Shown here one piece after another: positions 59,366 to 64,000 of a stretch of 64,000 nt of DNA. The first letter of the stretch is position 1. Every line of letters begins with the position of its first letter. The DNA comes from HGW-17 sp964516435 (lineage in GTDB: Bacteria > Myxococcota_A > Polyangia > HGW-17), in assembly GCA_964516435.1 (NCBI GenBank), contig CAZEZP010000025.1, forward strand, positions 62,001 to 126,000, written 5' to 3'. Under the pieces are notes generated by a model. The model worked only from the letters and a program-made list of their open reading frames with translations, was not told the origin of the DNA and did not search any database. The position numbers were made by a program, and so were the translations under genes.

Positions 59366-60328
59366 ATGCTTTCCCCCCGTTTTTTCGTCGTGTTCGTCCT
59401 GGCGGCGACCCTGCTCGTTTCCGTCGCCACCGTGGCCGCCAACGTGGCCATCGATTTCTACGGGCTGTTCGGGCCCGTGCGCGGCCGGCACATCGTGATG
59501 CACTTCAACGAGCGTTTCGAAAAGAACCTGCTCTCGCGCAAGTACGTGCCCGAAAACTTCGATGCGCTGCTCATCGGGCCTTCCACGTCCTTCAACATCG
59601 ACACCCGGAACTGGACATCCTATAAAATTTATAATATGTCCATCCTGGCCGGCACCATTACCGAACTCAAGGCGTTGGTGGACAACTACCTGTCCGTACG
59701 CACACCCCGGCTCGTCATCATCGGCATGTACCCCTACATGCTCAAGGCTCACGGCATGAAGACCGAGTACATCTCCGACCGCGCCCTCTACGGGGTGCTC
59801 GGCTCCATGGACATCCTGAAAACCTACATCCTGTCCTGGTACCACGAGTCCACCGGTACCGGCACGTACAACGAATACGGCTATCACGAGTACGAGGAAG
59901 TACCGGTGGAAAAGGCCGAAGACGCCATCCGGGAAAAGGCTTCCGATCCCGGATACCGCCAGGAACTGGCCATCGATTCCCTGGCTTGGATGGAATACCG
60001 GGAACTCATCGAGGAACTCGAACGGCGCGGCGCGCGCATCGTGCAGTACTATCACCCCATACCCCGGCCTGTTTACGAGGCGCACCGGGAGTTCTTCGAT
60101 ACGTACTACGAGTGGACCCGCCGGTTGCTCCCCGAAACGGCCGTGAGCATCAACTTCAATGCCCTGGAGTTTCACGATTTCACATCGAAAATCGACCACT
60201 ACCAGGACGATTGCCACTTGAGCGGCAAGGGAGCGCAGAAACTCGGGGAAATCATCTATCGCAGCCTCCTGGACAACGTGGAACCACAATCCCTGGCGCC
60301 AAACCCTGAACAATCTCAGGATGAATAA
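59366..60328 (+). CDS. Membrane-anchored SGNH-hydrolase-like protein
   Basis: The 320-residue product (GAGGA seven bases before the ATG at 59366) begins with an uncleaved-looking signal anchor (FFVVFVLAATLLVSVATVAANVAIDFYG). The outside domain shows an SGNH-type layout: ALLIGPSTSFN with a Ser in the first block, a Rossmann-like sheet (RLVIIGMYPYML; RIVQYYHPIPRP), and DDCHLSGKGAQKLGEII carrying the Asp-x-x-His pair of the last block. Such proteins often modify polysaccharides, for example as acetyltransferase or esterase partners. The first block is weak, so catalysis is uncertain. It is 12 bases upstream of the TonB-dependent receptor gene. Confidence 0.7.
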   Translation: MLSPRFFVVFVLAATLLVSVATVAANVAIDFYGLFGPVRGRHIVMHFNERFEKNLLSRKYVPENFDALLIGPSTSFNIDTRNWTSYKIYNMSILAGTITELKALVDNYLSVRTPRLVIIGMYPYMLKAHGMKTEYISDRALYGVLGSMDILKTYILSWYHESTGTGTYNEYGYHEYEEVPVEKAEDAIREKASDPGYRQELAIDSLAWMEYRELIEELERRGARIVQYYHPIPRPVYEAHREFFDTYYEWTRRLLPETAVSINFNALEFHDFTSKIDHYQDDCHLSGKGAQKLGEIIYRSLLDNVEPQSLAPNPEQSQDE

Positions 60329-60340
60329 CAGGATGATACA

Positions 60341-62641
60341 ATGTGGATTTCCAAGGTCTTCTTCTTTTCCTTTCTCTTCGTCCTTCCCATTTCCACATTC
60401 GCCCAATCGCCAGAAGACGTTCCAACGGATGCGGACGTCTCCGCGCCCGGGCAGCCGCCGGAAGCCAAGGGGCCGCAACGGCCGCCAGCCGCCAAGGGGC
60501 TGCAGCAGCCGGAGGCCAGGGCAAACGGAACGGTCCCAGCCGGAATGCCGGCACCCGCCGCCGCAGCCGCTCCCGGAAAGCCGAAGCGGGATGACGACCC
60601 GGAAGACGAGGTCGTGGTCATCGCCAGGAAAAAGAAGGAAAGCTCCTTCTCCACCACGCGCAGCACGGACCGCGTGACCCGCAGGCGCATGCAGGAAACC
60701 ACGCCGCGCTCCGTCTCCGAGGCGCTGTCGGAAACCCCCGGCGTCTTCGTGCAGAAGACCAACCACGGCGGCGGCGCACCCATCCTGCGCGGCATGATCG
60801 GGCCGCAGGTGCTCATCACCATCGACGGCGTGCGGCTCAACCACGCGGCGTTTCGCACCGGGCCCCTGCAGTACCTCAACCTGTTCGACCCGCTCGTGTT
60901 CGAGAGCATCGAGGTGCTGCGCGGCCCCGGCAGCGTCCTCTATGGTTCGGACGCCATGGGGGGCGTGCTGCGGCTGAACGTGATGTCGCTGATGCCGCTG
61001 GCCTCCTCGAAGAATCCAGCGTCCGACGGCCAGTTCTCCGGCTCCTGGCGCTCGGCGGATGCCGGTTACTCGGGCTCGCTGTTTCTGGGAGCCGGCGGCG
61101 GCGGCTTCGCGGCCGGCGGCGTCCTGGCGGGACTCGTGGCGCGCGACCTGCGCGGCGGCGGCGACATCGGCGAGCAGCCGCACTCCTCGTACAGCGCCAG
61201 CACCGTGTTCGCGCGCGGCTTGTGGACGGTCTCCCGTCTGGGGCCATTTTCCACCCTGTCCGTATCCGCCAACTATCTGCAGGGGCGCCTCATCGACGCC
61301 GGCCGCGCTGACGGCCTGTACGCCAAACTCAATTTCCTCGAATACGACAACACCGATCATCTCGGCTGGCTAAAGGCGGACTTCGCGCTTTCCGGCGCCG
61401 ACCTGCGCGGGCAAATCCTGTTCTCCTTCCAGCGCTTCTACGAGCAGAAGGATACATCCAAGGTGGATGCCGATTACGTCACCGTGCTCTCCACCACCCG
61501 GGACCGCACGTGGGTGTCCTCGCCGGGATTCGACCTCAACCTGCTGTGGAATGCGCACGCGCATCTGAAAATCCAGTCCGGCGGGATGTTCCAGTCCGAC
61601 ACCATTTCTTCCGAACAGTTCGCGCGGGATGCGGGCCAGCCGTGGGCGCCCACGGGATACGTGGGACTGCCCGACGGCTCCACGGCCCGCATGTGGGGCG
61701 CGTTCGCCTTCGCCGACGCCCCGTTTTCGCCGCTCTCCGGACTCGAAACCACGCTCTCGGCCGGCTTGCGCGCCCACGGCGCCCAGGCCGATGCTCCCGC
61801 GTACAGCACACTGCCTGCCGTGCACTACGACACGACGGGCGTGATCTTCTTCGTCTCGGCCGCTGCCGCATGGAAACACGCCTGGTTCTCCTCGCTGGTG
61901 TTCTCGCAGGGATTCCGGGCGCCCTCCATCCACGAGAGCGCCATGCTCGGCGACGAGGGCAAGGCCTTCCACATTCCCAATCCCGATCTGCAGCCGGAGA
62001 GCCTCGATTCGCTCGAGTGGCTGGGGCGGCTGCGTCTGCCCGGATTTTCGCTGTCTGCCGGCGCCTTTGCTTCCCGCATCCACGACATCATCCTGCGCCG
62101 CAAGACCACCTGGCAGGGCCAGGATCAAGTCAACGGCAAGGACGTCGTGGAAAATTACAATGACAATGAAGGATTTCTCGTGGGACTGGAAGGGGCCTTC
62201 GACTGGCAGCCGTTCCGGAACCTGCAGGTCCTGGGCTTCGCCCACTGGACGCGCGGCGAGGAAAAGCAGGAAGACGGAACCAAGGTGCCCATGAGCCGAA
62301 TTCCGCCGCTGTTCGGCCAGTTGACCCTGCGCACGCACGCCAGGTGGAAAGGAGGGCGCGTGCGCCTCGTGGCCGAAGGCTTCGCCCGCGGGGCGCTCAA
62401 GCAGGATCGCCTCTCCCCCGAAGACGAGAGCGACGTGCGCATTCCCGAGGGCGGAACGCCGGGCTGGTTCACGCTCAACGCCCGTGCGGGCGTCGCCGTG
62501 AAACGGCCCGTTTCCGGCATCGACCACCTGTCCCTGTTCGTCACGGCCGAAAACCTGCTGGACGCCGAATACAAGATTCACGGCTCGGGCGTGTACGGTC
62601 CGGGCCGCGGGATCGTCATCAATCTCTCCGCCGATTTCTGA
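60341..62641 (+). CDS. TonB-dependent outer-membrane receptor
   Basis: The 766-residue protein has a signal peptide (FFFSFLFVLPISTFAQ) and a long Pro/Ala-rich spacer. A TonB-box-like segment DEVVVIARK is followed by the plug domain with SEALSETPGVFVQK, ILRGMIGPQVLITIDGVRLN and VLRGPGSVLYGSDAMGGVL. A 22-strand-type barrel fills the rest and ends in the aromatic IVINLSADF. It would import an iron complex, cobalamin or other large solute across the outer membrane with TonB energy. Ligand cannot be told; the plug wording resembles haem and siderophore receptors. AGGA upstream supports the start. Confidence 0.93.
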   Translation: MWISKVFFFSFLFVLPISTFAQSPEDVPTDADVSAPGQPPEAKGPQRPPAAKGLQQPEARANGTVPAGMPAPAAAAAPGKPKRDDDPEDEVVVIARKKKESSFSTTRSTDRVTRRRMQETTPRSVSEALSETPGVFVQKTNHGGGAPILRGMIGPQVLITIDGVRLNHAAFRTGPLQYLNLFDPLVFESIEVLRGPGSVLYGSDAMGGVLRLNVMSLMPLASSKNPASDGQFSGSWRSADAGYSGSLFLGAGGGGFAAGGVLAGLVARDLRGGGDIGEQPHSSYSASTVFARGLWTVSRLGPFSTLSVSANYLQGRLIDAGRADGLYAKLNFLEYDNTDHLGWLKADFALSGADLRGQILFSFQRFYEQKDTSKVDADYVTVLSTTRDRTWVSSPGFDLNLLWNAHAHLKIQSGGMFQSDTISSEQFARDAGQPWAPTGYVGLPDGSTARMWGAFAFADAPFSPLSGLETTLSAGLRAHGAQADAPAYSTLPAVHYDTTGVIFFVSAAAAWKHAWFSSLVFSQGFRAPSIHESAMLGDEGKAFHIPNPDLQPESLDSLEWLGRLRLPGFSLSAGAFASRIHDIILRRKTTWQGQDQVNGKDVVENYNDNEGFLVGLEGAFDWQPFRNLQVLGFAHWTRGEEKQEDGTKVPMSRIPPLFGQLTLRTHARWKGGRVRLVAEGFARGALKQDRLSPEDESDVRIPEGGTPGWFTLNARAGVAVKRPVSGIDHLSLFVTAENLLDAEYKIHGSGVYGPGRGIVINLSADF

Positions 62642-62686
62642 CGTTTTTGGGACAACTTTGCACAATCAAGGGGGAAAAGTGGAAAT

Positions 62687-62923
62687 TCAGCCGCCGCCGG
62701 TAGGCACCATCACGATGAGCTCGCCATGGTCCGGCACGCGTTCGGAAGCATGCAGGCGCCGGCCTTCGTGCAGCACGGCGATATGGGGGAACTGGACGGG
62801 GAGATATCCCAGATGCGCCAGCAGGTCGTCCACGGTGTCGAAGGCACCATGCGCCTGCGCGGAAGCGATGCGTTCCGCGGACGGACGCGAGATGGGTCCG
62901 ACGAACGTGAGCGTGAAAGCCAT
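62687..62923 (-). CDS. MoaD/ThiS-family ubiquitin-like sulphur carrier
   Basis: The 78-residue protein has the beta-grasp order of MoaD/ThiS: FTLTFVGPIS, a helix FDTVDDLLAHLGY, IAVLHEGRRL and the closing LIVMVPTGGG with the C-terminal Gly-Gly that becomes a thiocarboxylate. The extra third Gly should be noted, because MoaD ends exactly at Gly-Gly. The start at 62923 has GGAGG seven bases before it; the alternative at 62929 has none. It overlaps the end of the flavodiiron gene. Stand-alone family members serve molybdopterin, tungstopterin or thiazole synthesis; no partner gene is in view. Confidence 0.82.
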   Translation of the reverse strand: MAFTLTFVGPISRPSAERIASAQAHGAFDTVDDLLAHLGYLPVQFPHIAVLHEGRRLHASERVPDHGELIVMVPTGGG

Positions 62924-62925
62924 GA

Positions 62926-64000
62926 TCATCCCTCCCGCGCGAGATTTTCCCGAAGGGCGGCACTGAGTGCGGCCGACATCTCGCGGCAGGCCGCGAAAGC
63001 CGCTTCATCCGGCCGGTACTTGCACTGCACGGTGCCCACCACCTTCACGCCCATCGCATTCATGGCCTCGGCCACCTTTCTGGCGCCTTCGCCAGACCAG
63101 CCGTGGGAGCCGAAGGCCATGCCGACCAGATGCTGCCGCTTGAGACCGGCGGCATACGTGAGCAGGTCAGCCACCGTCGGGAACATCTGGTTGTTGAGGG
63201 TGGGCGAGCCCACGCACAGCGCCCCCGATTCCAGGAGTTCCGTCATCACGTCGGAGCGGTGCGCGGAATGCAGGCTGAGCAGTTTCACCGGATGCCCCAG
63301 CCGGCGCAGTTCCTCCTCGATCTGCCGCGCCAGCATGTGCGTGCTGTCCCACATGGTGTCGTAGACGATCACCACCTTGTCCGTGGGCTTCTGCGCGCTC
63401 CAGCGGGCGTAGCGCTCCAGCACCGGCCCCAGTTCCCTGCGGAACACCGGGCCGTGATCCGGGGCGATGATCCGCGCATCGAGTTGCAACTGCCGGCAAC
63501 GGTCCAGCAACTTGGCCACCAGCGGCGAGTAGGGCATCAGGATGTTGGCGTAGTACTTGGCGCTCTCCTCCTCGAGGATGGCCGCCGGCAGTTCGTCGGC
63601 GAAGCGCTCCACGCTGGCCAGATGCATGCCGAAGGCGTCCTGGGAGAACAGGAGCCTTTCCTCCTCTATGAAAGTGAACATGCTGTCGGGCCAGTGCAGC
63701 ATGCGCGTCTCGAAGAAGCGCAGGTGCAATGCGCCGGTTTCCAGCGTCTCGCCATCCTTGATCCTGCGCACGGGCACGTCCCAGCGGAAGTGTTCCGCGA
63801 GCGCTGCCGCTCCCATGGGGGAAGCGATCACCTGCTCCGGATGCACGGCCGCAATCGTTTCTGGCAGGCTGCCGGAGTGATCCATTTCGCTGTGATTGGA
63901 AATGACGATGTCGATCTTCTCCGGGTCCGCCACGGAGCGGATGCGGGCCATCATCTCATCGAAAAACGGCCGCTTGACGGTATCCACCAGCACGATCTTC
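62926..64000 (-). CDS. Flavodiiron protein (FprA-type), 5' part outside the window
   Basis: About 358 residues are visible; the start lies beyond the right end. The beta-lactamase-like half has the diiron ligands HSEMDHSGS (HxExDH), a further LHWPDSMFTFI and DAFGMHL (bridging Asp), and IIAPDHGPVF (His). The flavodoxin half starts at VVIVYDTMWDSTHMLA with the FMN loop and SPTLNNQMFP. Flavodiiron proteins reduce oxygen to water or nitric oxide to N2O and protect anaerobes. The gene is read into the MoaD-like gene, whose start overlaps the stop. The presence fits an anaerobic or microaerobic host. Confidence 0.93.
   Translation of the reverse strand, partial: KIVLVDTVKRPFFDEMMARIRSVADPEKIDIVISNHSEMDHSGSLPETIAAVHPEQVIASPMGAAALAEHFRWDVPVRRIKDGETLETGALHLRFFETRMLHWPDSMFTFIEEERLLFSQDAFGMHLASVERFADELPAAILEEESAKYYANILMPYSPLVAKLLDRCRQLQLDARIIAPDHGPVFRRELGPVLERYARWSAQKPTDKVVIVYDTMWDSTHMLARQIEEELRRLGHPVKLLSLHSAHRSDVMTELLESGALCVGSPTLNNQMFPTVADLLTYAAGLKRQHLVGMAFGSHGWSGEGARKVAEAMNAMGVKVVGTVQCKYRPDEAAFAACREMSAALSAALRENLAREG

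Noticed and set aside
1..64000. CRISPR array or cas operon
   Set aside because: The Csx1-like and CorA/DHH-like genes prompted a search, but no regularly spaced direct repeats and no cas1, cas2, cas10 or backbone cas genes are visible.

Overview
The window looks like chromosomal DNA of a GC-rich, Gram-negative bacterium of the old 'deltaproteobacterial' assemblage (Myxococcota, Desulfobacterota and relatives). The pointers are a DUF1844 protein, a lipoprotein built of myxobacterial-type cysteine repeats, Ser/Thr kinases (one active, one degenerate), a Gld-type ABC system, class I lysyl-tRNA synthetase, a YgeW-type carbamoyltransferase, a flavodiiron protein and many lipoproteins. The last few suggest at least a facultatively anaerobic life. 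The exact lineage cannot be fixed from the sequence alone.

Layout. 1-4.6 kb is a housekeeping run on the + strand: an unknown gene, DUF1844, hutI, ygeW-like, prmA and a lipoprotein. 4.6-35.6 kb is a long accessory island with clearly AT-richer intergenic DNA and several AT-rich genes. It carries a sigma-factor-like gene with an unknown gene and a Lon-type Ser-Lys peptidase/helical-repeat protein; two LVIVD-repeat lipoproteins; a minus-strand pair made of a DUF3800-like/TPR protein and a Csx1-type CARF-HEPN ribonuclease; a divergent + operon (DHH-phosphoesterase-like/CorA-like fusion, TIR-TM-FGE protein, HEPN-like/TPR protein, SLOG protein, TIR-TM protein); a large SAM-domain/P-loop NTPase/HEAT gene broken by two frameshifts; and a four-gene tubulin-like cluster (vWA protein, tubulin-like GTPase, membrane protein, membrane transglutaminase). 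35.7-44.5 kb returns to ordinary genes: a lipoprotein, rpsT with tRNA-Thr, a Ser/Thr kinase, nagZ with a ROK kinase, and a thiol-redox operon (ArsR regulator, thioredoxin-like/glutaredoxin, GroES paralogue, thioredoxin, thioredoxin reductase). 44.5-64 kb holds class I lysK, a second Lon-type peptidase/helical-repeat protein, envelope proteins, rlmB-pyrF, a DUF4340/GldFG-type ABC system with a pseudokinase, an SGNH-type protein, a TonB-dependent receptor, a MoaD-like protein and a flavodiiron protein cut by the window end.

The most interesting part is 11.0-22.6 kb. Two divergent transcription units combine parts otherwise known from type III CRISPR ancillary signalling (a CARF-HEPN RNase; a CorA-like membrane domain with a DHH-type phosphoesterase domain) and from NAD-derived signalling (two TIR proteins flanking a SLOG protein). 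No cas10, other cas gene or CRISPR array lies anywhere in the window. The inference is a CRISPR-independent nucleotide-signalling defence island, with a signal synthase that is either one of the unrecognised proteins or encoded elsewhere. The two Lon-like proteins, 38 kb apart, have their predicted catalytic Ser and Lys at identical residue numbers (S137, K180) and look like a paralogous family of ATPase-free Lon-type peptidases.
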